Shown piece by piece: positions 25,519 to 35,968 of a DNA stretch of 64,000 nucleotides. A program made the translations under genes and the position numbers. The DNA is taken from positions 136,647 to 200,646 of the forward strand of contig PMYL01000059.1 in NCBI GenBank assembly GCA_003170825.1, written 5' to 3'. The notes below the pieces were generated by a model, which made no database searches, was not told where the DNA came from, and was given only the letters and a program-made list of their open reading frames with translations. Numbering within the stretch: the stretch's first letter is position 1; each line of letters opens with the position of its first letter. This DNA is from Acidobacteriaceae bacterium (lineage in GTDB: Bacteria > Acidobacteriota > Terriglobia > Terriglobales > Acidobacteriaceae).

Positions 25519-26799
25519 ATGATGACGACCACCGAGCGAAACCTTCGCCGCACCGTATTGCCGAACGGCCTGATCGTGCTGACCGAGCGCATGGATCACC
25601 TGCGTTCGGTGGCCATGGGCGTGTGGATCAAGTCCGGCTCCCGCTGCGAGCCCGCCGAGACTAACGGCATCTCCCACTTTGTGGAGCACATGCTCTTCAA
25701 GGGCACCCACTCCCGCACCGCCCAGCACATCGCCCGGGAGATGGACTCCATCGGCGGCAACCTGGACGCCTTTACCGGCAAGGAGACCATCTGCTTCAAC
25801 GTGAAGTCGCTGGCCGACCACGTGCCCATCGCTCTGGACGTGCTGACCGACCTGGTGCTCCACCCGGTCTTCGCCGCCACCGACATCGAGCGCGAACGCG
25901 GCGTGATTCTGGAAGAGATCAAGATGGACGAGGACAACCCGGATTTGCTGGTCCACGAGCTGTTCACTCAGAGCTTCTGGAAGGACCATCCGCTGGGCTG
26001 GCCCATCCTGGGCACCAAGGCGACGGTCACCGGGCTTGACCGGGAGAAGCTCTTTGCCTACCACGGCGACCGCTTTCACGGCGGCAACATAGTCTTCTCC
26101 GCGGCCGGCAACCTGGACCACAGCCAGTTTGCCGAGGAGGTGGCGGGCAAGTTCTCCGGGCTGGCGGGCGGCGAGACGCTGCACGAACTGTCAGCGCCGG
26201 AGCCCAGCGCCCGCATCGTGCTGCGCAATAAGAAATCCCTCGAACAGGTGCAGATCTGCCTGGGCGTGCCCGCCCCGCCCATCACTGACGACAACCGCTA
26301 TGCCACGCTCATCCTGAACACGGTCCTGGGCGGCGGCATGAGTTCGCGGCTCTTCCAGACCATCCGCGAGGAACGCGGCATAGCTTACTCAATCTACTCC
26401 GACCTGAGCCCCTATCGCGACACCGGCACCCTCTGCGTCTACGCCGGTGCCTCGGCGGGCAACGCCATCGAAGTGGTGGACCTGATTCTGGCCGAGTTCC
26501 GCAATCTGAAGGAAGAGACGCTGACCGAGGAAGAACTGACCCGCGCCAAGGATCAGCTCAAGGGGAACATCCTGCTGGGCCTGGAGAGCTCGAACTCGCG
26601 CATGGCCAACCTGGCCCGCCAGGAGATGTACTTCCACCAGTTCTTCTCGGTCGACGAGATCATCGCCCGCATCGACGCGGTTGAAGCCGCCCAGGTGCAA
26701 GCCATGGCCCAGCGCCTGTTCGACCCCGAGCGCGTCGCCGTCACCCTGCTCGGCCGCCTGGACGGCGTCAAGCTCAGCCGGAAAAGGCTGGTGTGCTGA
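25519..26799 (+). CDS. M16-family zinc peptidase
   Basis: Starting at ATG 25519 (a second ATG follows at 25522), the 426-residue protein has the inverted zinc motif HFVEH (His53, Glu56, His57) and the third ligand Glu133 in LEEIKMDEDN, 76 residues later, as in pitrilysin and mitochondrial processing peptidase. The C-terminal half has the GGGMSSRLFQTIREERGIAYSI motif of the family. There is no signal peptide. In other bacteria such proteins degrade peptides or process precursors. It is followed after 247 bp by the pilin gene. Confidence 0.93.
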   Translation: MMTTTERNLRRTVLPNGLIVLTERMDHLRSVAMGVWIKSGSRCEPAETNGISHFVEHMLFKGTHSRTAQHIAREMDSIGGNLDAFTGKETICFNVKSLADHVPIALDVLTDLVLHPVFAATDIERERGVILEEIKMDEDNPDLLVHELFTQSFWKDHPLGWPILGTKATVTGLDREKLFAYHGDRFHGGNIVFSAAGNLDHSQFAEEVAGKFSGLAGGETLHELSAPEPSARIVLRNKKSLEQVQICLGVPAPPITDDNRYATLILNTVLGGGMSSRLFQTIREERGIAYSIYSDLSPYRDTGTLCVYAGASAGNAIEVVDLILAEFRNLKEETLTEEELTRAKDQLKGNILLGLESSNSRMANLARQEMYFHQFFSVDEIIARIDAVEAAQVQAMAQRLFDPERVAVTLLGRLDGVKLSRKRLVC

Positions 26800-27046
26800 G
26801 GGACAGTAATCAGTGGTCAGAGATCAGCGCCGGCCTCGTTGATGCGCTCATAGTGCCCGCGAAAAGGCTTTCGCAACCGGCCTTTCAACGCTGTAGAACG
26901 CCGTGGACAGTCGCGACTGACAACTGACTACTAAACACTGGCCACTGCTTCTTCGAGCGCCCCATTTCCCTTTCGCGTCCATACGTTGTAGGATTTTCTC
27001 GAATGGGCCGGGGACTTCCGGTCGCTCCACGAGGCACTGAAATCTC
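26800..27046. repeat. Intergenic stretch with degenerate CAGTGGTCAG-type repeats
   Basis: Short imperfect repeats of the kind AGTGGTCAGAGATCAG and GACAACTGACTACTAAACACTGG are spread through this gap. They resemble the more regular copies at 53838 and 54354. No gene is visible. Confidence 0.4.
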
Positions 27047-27583
27047 ATGAATCGCAAGAAATCGCACTGTCACACGCGCCGCGCCAACCGTTCCATGCAG
27101 TCCAACGGCTTTACGCTGATGGAACTGCTGATCGTGATCGCCATCATCCTGATCCTCATGCTCATGGCGATTCCCACCATCGGCAGCCTGAAAAAGAAGG
27201 CCAACGAAACCTCGGCGATCAACTCCGTGCAGGTGATCTCCAAGGCGGAGCTTCAGTACGAGTCCACCTACCCCATCAATGGCTATGCCTGCACGCTGCC
27301 GGCTTTGGGCGGCGATCCGAATGCCGGCGCTCCGTCGTCAGCCGGCGCGCAAATTCTGCAGGGCGACCTGACCTCGGGCTTCAAGTCCGGCTATATCTTC
27401 ACCATCACCTGCAAAGACAAGGTGACGGTGAACAGCACGGACCGATATAACAGCTACGCGGTCACGGCCATTCCGCAGACGGTGGGCAAAACCGGGGATC
27501 GCGGCTTTTGCAGCGACCAGGTCGGCACCATCAAGTTCGACCCGGCCGGCGGCTCCAACTGCACACAAACCCTCGGCCAATGA
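27047..27583 (+). CDS. Type IV pilin-like protein (prepilin)
   Basis: This 178-residue protein has a short basic leader, a type III prepilin cleavage site between Gly21 and Phe22 (SNG/FTLMELL), Glu at mature position 5 (Glu26) and a hydrophobic helix (about 22-45). The mature globular part has four Cys residues and a C-terminal Cys-loop. It could be a type IVa pilin or a type II secretion major pseudopilin; no assembly genes are adjacent. The downstream lolA-like gene overlaps its stop (ATGA). Confidence 0.9.
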   Translation: MNRKKSHCHTRRANRSMQSNGFTLMELLIVIAIILILMLMAIPTIGSLKKKANETSAINSVQVISKAELQYESTYPINGYACTLPALGGDPNAGAPSSAGAQILQGDLTSGFKSGYIFTITCKDKVTVNSTDRYNSYAVTAIPQTVGKTGDRGFCSDQVGTIKFDPAGGSNCTQTLGQ

Positions 27584-28281
27584 GGGTGGGCGCGCTCTTG
27601 CGGCGCTGCGGCTTGCTTCCGGCCGCGGCGCTTCTGGCCGCCGCTCTGGGGGCTTCCGCCCTCTTGTCTTTTGGTCAGGGTTCTTCTCTGAGCGCGCACG
27701 AGCTGGCCCAGCGCGTCGACCGCCACTACAACCGGTTGCACTCGCTCAGGGCCGGCTTTACCGAGAGCTATGAGGGCCTGGGAATCCAGCGCACCGAGAG
27801 CGGGACGCTGCTGCTGCTCAAGCCCGGCCGCATGAGGTGGGACTACAACGCGCCGGCCGGCAAGCTCTTCCTGCTCGACGGCAAATACGCCTGGTTCTAC
27901 TCCCGCGGCGACTCTCAGGTTCAGCGCATCCCTGCCAAAGAGCTGGACGATCTGCGCTCGCCCTTGCGGTTTCTGCTGGGCCGCACCGAGCTTGAAAAAG
28001 AATTGGACAACCTGAAGCTGGCTGGCGCGGCCGACGGCAGTTTCACGCTCACCGGCCAGCCCAAGGGCCCAGAAAACAGTCCGGACAAGCGCGTCAGCCG
28101 GCTCACGCTCACCGTGACCGCCGACGGCGCCATCGCCGGTATCGAAATTGAAGAAGCCGACGGCGCGCTCACCCGCTTTACCTTCACCGGCGAAGTGCCC
28201 AACGCTCCGGTTCCGGCCGAAACCTTCCACTTCACCCCGCCCCCCGGCGTGCCGGTGGTGGACGCTATGCCGCCGGTGTAA
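27580..28281 (+). CDS. LolA-like outer-membrane lipoprotein carrier protein
   Basis: ATG 27580 overlaps the pilin stop. The 233-residue protein has a signal peptide (about residues 1-30) and a LolA-type half-barrel: LRAGFTESYEGLG, then GTLLLLKPGRMRWDY, FLLDGKYAWFYS and SPLRFLLGR. LolA carries lipoproteins across the periplasm from the LolCDE pump to LolB. The coupling to a pilin gene is unusual. The C-terminal FHFTPPPGVPVVD is typical of the family. Confidence 0.88.
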   Translation: MRVGALLRRCGLLPAAALLAAALGASALLSFGQGSSLSAHELAQRVDRHYNRLHSLRAGFTESYEGLGIQRTESGTLLLLKPGRMRWDYNAPAGKLFLLDGKYAWFYSRGDSQVQRIPAKELDDLRSPLRFLLGRTELEKELDNLKLAGAADGSFTLTGQPKGPENSPDKRVSRLTLTVTADGAIAGIEIEEADGALTRFTFTGEVPNAPVPAETFHFTPPPGVPVVDAMPPV

Positions 28282-28420
28282 GACGAGAGAATAGGGAATA
28301 GTTCGCGGCACTCAGCCTTCAGTTGCTCGTCGTAAGTGCGCAGCGGTCGCGTGGGAGTATCACTGCGAAATCTTTGAACCGCATCAAGCCGATGCTGCCC
28401 CCTGTTCCCTGTTCCCTGCT

Positions 28421-29662
28421 TTACTCGTACCGCAGCGCCTCGATCGGGTCCAGGTTGGCGGCGCGCATGGCGGGAATCATGCCGCTCACCAGGCCGGTAA
28501 TGGCGAGGATCACCGTGGCCACAATCACTGAGGCTGGCGAGATGATGAGGCGAATGTCGGCGGCTTCGGCGTTCTTGGCCAGGGCGCTGTAAAACGTGAT
28601 GCGCCCCACCATAAGCGAGATGAGGTAAGCCAGGGCGATGCCTGCCACGCCGCCCACGCTGGTGATGGCCAGGGCCTCGGCCAGAAACTGCGTGAGGATG
28701 TGCCAGCGGCGCGCGCCCAGCGCCTTTTCGATGCCGATCTCGCGGGTGCGCTGCTGCACGGCTACCAGCATGATGTTCATCAACCCGATGCCCGCGATGC
28801 CCAGGGTGAGCGCGCCCACCAGCGAGAGCAGCACCTGCAGGGCAATACTAAGGACACTGAACTGGTGCAGTTGGGTCATCAGGTTGGCCACATGAACGGC
28901 CTCATGATCCGAGGGGCGGAAGTGATGCGCCGCGCCCAAGGTCTCGCGCAGGGCCTTCTCGACCATTTCGTTGTCGCCGTGGTAGCTGAACCATGCGCCG
29001 TCGATGTACATCGTGTCTTTCAGGTCGCTCATGGTGTTGAAGGGCACGTAGATCTGACGGTTGATGTCGTTCTCGTCGCCCTCCTGCATCTTGGGCTTCA
29101 AAATGCCGACTACCGTGAACAGTACGCCATTGAGGCGGATGGTCTCACCCAGTGCCCAGCCGCCGGAGAAGAGCTTGGTCTTGGCCTCGGATGCGATGAC
29201 GCAGACGTGGGCGCGCTGCTGATCTTCGGCGCCGTTGAAAAAGCGGCCCTGATCGGGATCCATCTTCAGAATGTCCTGATAGGAGGGGCGAACGCCGTTA
29301 ACACCCCAGGTGTAAGTGTGCAGATCGTTCTGCACCGTCACGTCCTTGTAGGCGAATGGTGAGATATGCGTGATGCCGGGAACGGCGTTGGAGACGCGGT
29401 CCACATCGTCCAGCGTGAAGCGGACACGGACGCCCGCCTTGTCTCCGCCGGCTTGCTCGGTCGTCTTGCCGGGAAAGAAGCCGATGGTGTTGGTGCCCCA
29501 CTCGGCAAAGATGGTCTCGATGGCCCGGCTGAACCCGGCGCCATAGGCCAGCAGCAGAACTACCGTGGCAATGCCCCAGGCCATGCCGATCATAGTGATG
29601 GCCGTGCGGCGGCGGTTGTAAACCATCGCCTCCCACGCCTGGCCGAGTATGTCCTTCAGCAT
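28421..29662 (-). CDS. MacB/FtsX-like ABC transporter permease without adjacent ATPase
   Basis: The 413-residue protein has an N-terminal helix (about 18-42), a MacB-type periplasmic domain and three C-terminal helices with GIGLMNIMLVAVQQRTREIGIEKALGARR. It ends in LDPIEALRYE. It lies 225 bp downstream of a second permease of the same kind. Neither has an ABC ATPase gene next to it, so both may use one encoded elsewhere. Confidence 0.92.
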   Translation of the reverse strand: MLKDILGQAWEAMVYNRRRTAITMIGMAWGIATVVLLLAYGAGFSRAIETIFAEWGTNTIGFFPGKTTEQAGGDKAGVRVRFTLDDVDRVSNAVPGITHISPFAYKDVTVQNDLHTYTWGVNGVRPSYQDILKMDPDQGRFFNGAEDQQRAHVCVIASEAKTKLFSGGWALGETIRLNGVLFTVVGILKPKMQEGDENDINRQIYVPFNTMSDLKDTMYIDGAWFSYHGDNEMVEKALRETLGAAHHFRPSDHEAVHVANLMTQLHQFSVLSIALQVLLSLVGALTLGIAGIGLMNIMLVAVQQRTREIGIEKALGARRWHILTQFLAEALAITSVGGVAGIALAYLISLMVGRITFYSALAKNAEAADIRLIISPASVIVATVILAITGLVSGMIPAMRAANLDPIEALRYE

Positions 29663-29887
29663 GAGTTCATCCTTCCCGCGTCCGCTAACTCGCGGGCAGT
29701 TCCGCTTTGAAAGGGCGCGGCTTCAGCCGCGCCGTAGAACTCCCCTTTGGATCGCGGCTTTAGCCGCCGAGGGAATGCGATTGGTTAATACAGAATCCCT
29801 CTGGGGCTAAAGCCCTGATTTATCTTTCCTCGTCTGCGGCACGACTAAAGTCGTGCCCTTTCAAAGCATGTAACTCCGCCAACTTGC
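29663..29887. repeat. Interspersed palindromic repeat block between the two permease genes
   Basis: The gap is a mosaic of stem-loops: GGCGCGGCTTCAGCCGCGCC near 29717, a GGCTTTAGCC palindrome near 29752, GGGGCTAAAGCCC near 29803 and GGCACGACTAAAGTCGTGCC near 29838. The part at 29797-29866 is repeated in opposite orientation at 38888-38955 inside a gene. Confidence 0.75.
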
Positions 29888-31141
29888 TCACTCTCTCCGC
29901 AACGCCTCGATCGGGTCCAGAGCAGCCGCCTTGCTGGCCGGGTAGAGGCCGGCGGCCACTCCGCTCAGCACCAGCGAACCCATGGCCAGCGCTGCCGACC
30001 ACGGCACCAGCCGCGGCGGATCCCAGCCCGGCATCTTGTCGGTCAGCACCTGCTGCAACAGCCACATGAATGCCGCCGAAAACGCAATCCCTATCAGTCC
30101 GCTGATGCCGGTCAGCAGCAGCCCCTCCCAGAAGAACTGCGACAGAATGCTGCGCTTGGTGGCTCCCAGAGCCTTCAGCAGGCCGATCTCCCGCGTCCGC
30201 TCGGTCACCGAGACCAGCATGATGTTGATAATGCCCACCGCGCCCAGCCCCAGCGTCACAATTCCCACTCCGCCCAAAAAGACATCCATGGCATCGAAGA
30301 TGGCGCCTATCATCTTCTCTTCCTTCACGGTGTCCCAATCGTAGAATGCGTCTGTCAGGCTGGGATCGAAGCCGTGGTTATACGCGATCACGCGATGCAC
30401 GGCGGCCACGGCGGCCACGGCATCGCCCTTGGTGGTCGGCTGATATTGCAGCGAGAAGACCGCGTCGCGGGGAATGTTGTCGCCTTTGAGCGGAAAGAGC
30501 TCCTGCATGGTGGTGATGGGGATATAGATCTTTTGATCGTCCCATGTGTTGTTGCCGCGGCCGATCTTGTCTACCTGTCCGATGACCGCGAAGGCGGTGC
30601 CATTGATGGTGATGGTTTCGCCCAGCAGCGGGTGGCCGGGATAAAGCAGTTGGGCAATCTTTTGGCCCAGCACGGCCACACGGCGATTCTCATGCAGGTC
30701 GGCGTCGTCTACGAAGCGCCCCTGGGCCATGGGAATGTAACGCACCACCGTGCAGTTGGGCTCGACCCCGCTCACGTGGCCGGAGGTGTTGCTCCACTGG
30801 CTTACTTCGTAAAGATCCGAGCGGACCAGTTCGGCGGTGACGCCGCGCAACTCCGGCAGCCGGCGCATCGCCTCCTCGTCGCGCAGCGTCAGCTGGTAGG
30901 GGCGCATCCCGGTGTGCTGGTTGGCGAGCGCCGGGATGGTGCCGTTGAACATTAGCACCAGATCCTTGCCCAGTGAGGCGAAGTTCTTGTGCTGGCCGCT
31001 GCGAAAGCCCTCGCCGAGCCCTACCAGCACCAGCAACGAGCCCACCCCCCAGGCAATCCCGAACATAGTCAGGAAGGTGCGCAGCTTGTTGGCCATCATG
31101 GCTTGGAAGACTTGGCCGAGAGTGTCTGAAAAAGTCTGCAT
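29888..31141 (-). CDS. MacB/FtsX-like ABC transporter permease
   Basis: I place the start at ATG 31141 (MQTFSDTLGQVFQAM); the frame extends to 31210 without a good start. The 417-residue protein has the MacB layout: helix (about 20-45), periplasmic domain with ELVRSDLYEVSQWSN, and three C-terminal helices with TERTREIGLLKALGATKRSIL. It ends in LDPIEALRRE. It is upstream of the second permease, probably in the same transcript. Confidence 0.92.
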   Translation of the reverse strand: MQTFSDTLGQVFQAMMANKLRTFLTMFGIAWGVGSLLVLVGLGEGFRSGQHKNFASLGKDLVLMFNGTIPALANQHTGMRPYQLTLRDEEAMRRLPELRGVTAELVRSDLYEVSQWSNTSGHVSGVEPNCTVVRYIPMAQGRFVDDADLHENRRVAVLGQKIAQLLYPGHPLLGETITINGTAFAVIGQVDKIGRGNNTWDDQKIYIPITTMQELFPLKGDNIPRDAVFSLQYQPTTKGDAVAAVAAVHRVIAYNHGFDPSLTDAFYDWDTVKEEKMIGAIFDAMDVFLGGVGIVTLGLGAVGIINIMLVSVTERTREIGLLKALGATKRSILSQFFWEGLLLTGISGLIGIAFSAAFMWLLQQVLTDKMPGWDPPRLVPWSAALAMGSLVLSGVAAGLYPASKAAALDPIEALRRE

Positions 31142-31226
31142 AATCGTTGGACGCCGAGGGAGGGCGCTCGGAGAGTGATACGCGGCGGCGGGGGCGGCGG
31201 TTCCGTGCAAATGGAGTGGAAACCGG

Positions 31227-31613
31227 TTAGTCGCCAGGTTCTTCCCGGCGTTTTAGGGATTGACGAAATGGGAATAGATAGTAAAGCTGCGCCCCCCACC
31301 AAATAGCGAAGATAAAAACCAGTCCCCACAATACACGCAAGCCCAAAGGTCTTTCTGAATCGTGCATGGAGAGATAAAACATCGCGATCCAGAGCAATGT
31401 CGCCCCGATGAGAGCGGCAATTCCGATTGCGCACTCCAGAAGATACACACCAGCGACCCACGAATTCGGCTGGATTACCCCGTGTGAAAATGCCGCTTTT
31501 GGCAACCACATTACGACATCGGCCACTAGAGAGAGCAAGAATAGCCCAAAAAGAGCCGTATGCGCTCCTGGAGAGTCGAGAAGAACGACTTCAAGATCAG
31601 TGCGATAGCGCAT
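31227..31613 (-). CDS. Small membrane protein of unknown function
   Basis: This 128-residue protein has three clear hydrophobic segments (about residues 16-37, 54-82 and 92-112), and ends in a charged tail. No known family is recognised. It is on the same strand as the permease genes but upstream of them, with an 85-bp gap, and may be unrelated. Confidence 0.55.
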   Translation of the reverse strand: MRYRTDLEVVLLDSPGAHTALFGLFLLSLVADVVMWLPKAAFSHGVIQPNSWVAGVYLLECAIGIAALIGATLLWIAMFYLSMHDSERPLGLRVLWGLVFIFAIWWGAQLYYLFPFRQSLKRREEPGD

Positions 31614-31671
31614 GAGAATTTTCCATCAATCTACGAAAAAACCTGCCGTTTGACCTTCAAATCCGCGCTCC

Positions 31672-31944
31672 TCAATCCTCGAAGGTCAACAGCCCTGCCC
31701 AGCCTTTGGAGATCGTCTCGTTCATCTCCTCAATCGTTACCGGCTTGCCCGTCCAATGCACACAACCCTTCAGATCCATAATCGAGCCGGCCTTCCGGAA
31801 AATATACTCGCCGTGCTCACCTTCGATGAATTTGACCTGGTCGCCGGGTTTGACGCTCAGCTTCTTGAGCACTTCAGCCGGGATAGTGATCTGCCCTTCG
31901 GAGTTGACCGCAGCGAAAGCCATTGGGAAGTCCTCAACAGCCAT
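31672..31944 (-). CDS. AbrB/SpoVT-type DNA-binding protein, antitoxin-like
   Basis: From ATG 31944 the protein has 90 residues. Its N-terminal half has the swapped-hairpin AbrB pattern: VNSEGQITIPAEVLKKLSVK, then PGDQVKFIEGEHGEYIFRK. The C-terminal half (LKGCVHWTGKPVTIEEMNETI) is of the kind that binds a PIN toxin. No toxin gene is next to it, so it may be a solitary regulator or an orphan antitoxin. A later ATG at 31923 is also possible. Confidence 0.8.
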   Translation of the reverse strand: MAVEDFPMAFAAVNSEGQITIPAEVLKKLSVKPGDQVKFIEGEHGEYIFRKAGSIMDLKGCVHWTGKPVTIEEMNETISKGWAGLLTFED

Positions 31945-31978
31945 TGTAGTTCCACCGCCGGTCATCCAGTTGCGTGCC

Positions 31979-32932
31979 TCAGTTCCCGCTCACACCGGCC
32001 GGGACCATTTGCAGCGGTTCGGACAGGGTGAACAACAGAATGGCGCCCGGCTCCAGCGTGGCCTGCGGATGGCTGATCAACAGATGGGCAGTCACCGCGC
32101 CGGCCCCGATCAGGCCGCCGGTTACGGCGCCAACCGGGCCGCCCAGGATCGCGCCGGTGACCACACCTGCGCCCACCGCGCCGCTATACTCGATGCCGTC
32201 GCGTTTCAGGCGCGAGTCCGGTCGAATCGCGCCTTCGCTCCCGACTTTGGTTTTGGAACCTGGGGCTCCGGTAACCTCCGCGTACAGCCGGTAGCGCGTA
32301 CCGTCGGACAGAGTTACCGTCTCCGGCCGCAGGCGCATGGCGCCGTGACCGCCCGGATGGCCGCTGGAAACCTCGGCCACCCTGCCGTCGATCTCCGCGC
32401 CGGCGGGAATCAGCACCTGGCCGCCCTGCAACACGTCCGAGGCCACCCGGCTGCGGAAGGCTTCGCCCTTTTCGCTGGAGGAGGTCGAGAGCCGGTCAAG
32501 CAGCCGGACGCGAATGGTGGTTCCTTCACTGAGTTCGCCGGGCCGCAGCGGGTGCGGATGCACGATATCGCCGTCCGGATCGTCGGGGTAAGCTCGCTCC
32601 ACCAATGCCGGTTGTGCCGGCGCGGGCGCATTCTGCTGCACCTGAACAACACCGCCGTCCGGGTCCGGATATTTGATCGAGGGATCGGCCGAGGCGGGCT
32701 GCGGCCCAGCCTGCGGCTGGACAGGGGCCTGAGCTGGGGTAGGCGCGGCCGGCTGCACGGACATCGGCTGCCCGGCCGGAGGCTTGGCCTGCGGCGTGCC
32801 GGTGGTGACGATCATGTCGTTCGCCGGAGGATTCGAGGTTCCCTGGTAAGGGTTGGACGGGCTCGCCTCCTGCGCTCCCAGAGCGGCAGTGGCTGCGGCA
32901 AACAAGGCGCACACAAGAATCGACCGGTTCAT
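31979..32932 (-). CDS. Secreted proline-rich protein with a VirB10/TrbI-like C-terminal part
   Basis: The start at ATG 32932 has GGAGA upstream and is followed by a signal peptide ending in ALGAQ. The 317-residue protein has a Pro/Gln/Ala-rich region (about 25-110) and a domain (about 140-235) with GTTIRVRLLDRLSTSSSEKG and LIPAGAEIDGRVAEV, a pattern like VirB10/TrbI beta-barrels. A glycine-rich segment (about 255-285) with AGVVTGAILGGPVGAVTGGL follows. No secretion-system genes are near, so the role is unknown. Confidence 0.7.
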   Translation of the reverse strand: MNRSILVCALFAAATAALGAQEASPSNPYQGTSNPPANDMIVTTGTPQAKPPAGQPMSVQPAAPTPAQAPVQPQAGPQPASADPSIKYPDPDGGVVQVQQNAPAPAQPALVERAYPDDPDGDIVHPHPLRPGELSEGTTIRVRLLDRLSTSSSEKGEAFRSRVASDVLQGGQVLIPAGAEIDGRVAEVSSGHPGGHGAMRLRPETVTLSDGTRYRLYAEVTGAPGSKTKVGSEGAIRPDSRLKRDGIEYSGAVGAGVVTGAILGGPVGAVTGGLIGAGAVTAHLLISHPQATLEPGAILLFTLSEPLQMVPAGVSGN

Positions 32933-34679
<1,747 letters not shown>

Positions 34680-34699
34680 CAATCAAGCGATTGATTGAC

Positions 34700-34733
34700 G
34701 CGAAGGGAGGAAGCTATGGCTTCCTCCCTTCGC
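34700..34733. terminator. Strong stem-loop after enolase
   Basis: The arms GCGAAGGGAGGAAGC and GCTTCCTCCCTTCGC are perfect 15-bp complements around TATG. No long T-run follows, so it may protect the mRNA 3' end as well as end transcription. Confidence 0.6.
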
Positions 34734-34760
34734 CTATAGGGCTGTCATATTACTTTTGAA

Positions 34761-34845
34761 CTGTCATCCTGAGCGGAGCACAAAAAACGACTGTCATCCT
34801 GAGCGGAGGTCGCCGCAGCGACCGCAGTCGAAGGATCTGCGGTTG
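34761..34845. repeat. GTCATCCTGAGCGGA repeat, left copy
   Basis: CTGTCATCCTGAGCGGAG occurs twice here, at 34761 and 34791. The second runs on to AGTCGAAGGATCTGCGGTTG. An inverted copy is at 35746-35801, so the gene between them is flanked by inverted repeats. Confidence 0.8.
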
Positions 34846-34910
34846 CTATTCTCACTTTGCAAATACGCAATATTCGACGAATAACGCATCTCGGTGCTAA
34901 AGTTCCCACC

Positions 34911-35717
34911 ATGAACTCCCGCGTTCTTTTGGGTCTCGTCGTTCTGTTCTTCAGCCTCAACGTGTCGGCCCAGCAACCTGATTCCACCGCGAAGCCCGAC
35001 TTTGTTCAAAAGTCAGCAACAGCAAAGCCGCCCGAATCGGCTCAGCCTCGGGAAATGGAAGAATGGCTTGATTCCGGAGACGCCCAGGAGAAGGTCGAGA
35101 GGCTTGTAAGTCTTGGCGTCGAACCGGAGGAAGCAGCCGAGTTAACTCGGACTGCCAATGCGTACGCTCATTGGATTCTCATTCGCACAGGATCGCGTCG
35201 ACAGAATGCGATTCTGTTTCTGCCGTGCATTCGCGATAATGCTCATATCTATCTGCTGGCGCACGAAAACGAGTCCTGGCACGTAACGGACATGGAAAAA
35301 CCAGACTGTCACTCTGACGACAGCGTTTCCATTGAGATCGCACCAATTCGAAATTCTGCCTTTGAAGAGGTTCTTGTCCACCACGTAGGCGCGGGCCACG
35401 GAGCAGGCGTCTCAATGCAGGATTTCAACGTGTTTGCCGTTTCCGATGGAAAGCTAAGAATTGAGCTCGATGCCGAAGAGGCCGTTAATATCTTCCGTCC
35501 GCACCTTCATTCCTATGAGCGTTATGATCTTATCCAACGCAGCACATTCGTGTTGATCCCGACCAGCCATTCACATTCGCGCGTGATCGAAGAAACTCGC
35601 AGTACAACACTAAACGACAAGCTGACAGTCCAAAGAAGACAATTCCGCTGGAACGCATCCAAGGGCCGTTACCTACCCTCGAAGTTCTCCCTCGTGGAGG
35701 CCACGCCCAACGATTGA
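34911..35717 (+). CDS. Secreted protein of unknown function flanked by inverted repeats
   Basis: From ATG 34911 the protein has 268 residues, with a signal peptide ending near NVSAQ (residue 21). The rest is soluble and charged, with a GAGHGAGVSMQDFNVF motif and no catalytic pattern that I recognise. The base composition (fewer GC-rich third positions) differs from neighbouring core genes. Copies of a GTCATCCTGAGCGGA repeat in opposite orientation lie on both sides, which suggests a late arrival or a rearranged segment. Confidence 0.65.
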   Translation: MNSRVLLGLVVLFFSLNVSAQQPDSTAKPDFVQKSATAKPPESAQPREMEEWLDSGDAQEKVERLVSLGVEPEEAAELTRTANAYAHWILIRTGSRRQNAILFLPCIRDNAHIYLLAHENESWHVTDMEKPDCHSDDSVSIEIAPIRNSAFEEVLVHHVGAGHGAGVSMQDFNVFAVSDGKLRIELDAEEAVNIFRPHLHSYERYDLIQRSTFVLIPTSHSHSRVIEETRSTTLNDKLTVQRRQFRWNASKGRYLPSKFSLVEATPND

Positions 35718-35745
35718 TCAGTCCTGTTGGGTTGCAATGAATAGA

Positions 35746-35801
35746 GCAACCGCAGGTCCTTCGACTCCGTCCGCCGCAGCGGACTCCGCTCAGGATGACA
35801 G
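35746..35801. repeat. GTCATCCTGAGCGGA repeat, right inverted copy
   Basis: GCAACCGCAGGTCCTTCGAC at one end and CTCCGCTCAGGATGACAG at the other form the reverse complement of the left copy at 34791-34845. Confidence 0.8.
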
Positions 35802-35968
35802 CTTTGTGGTGGTGCAATCCTTTTTAGGACGATCGATAGTTGGTCCTTCCAGCGGGAAATGAGGCTTTCGCGATCCCTGTGGTTCCCGTGTGACCCAAAC
35901 CACACGCCATCACCCCGTCGCGGGTTATCCTGAAGTCAGAACTTCGATCCTTCCGAGGTATTTTCTTC

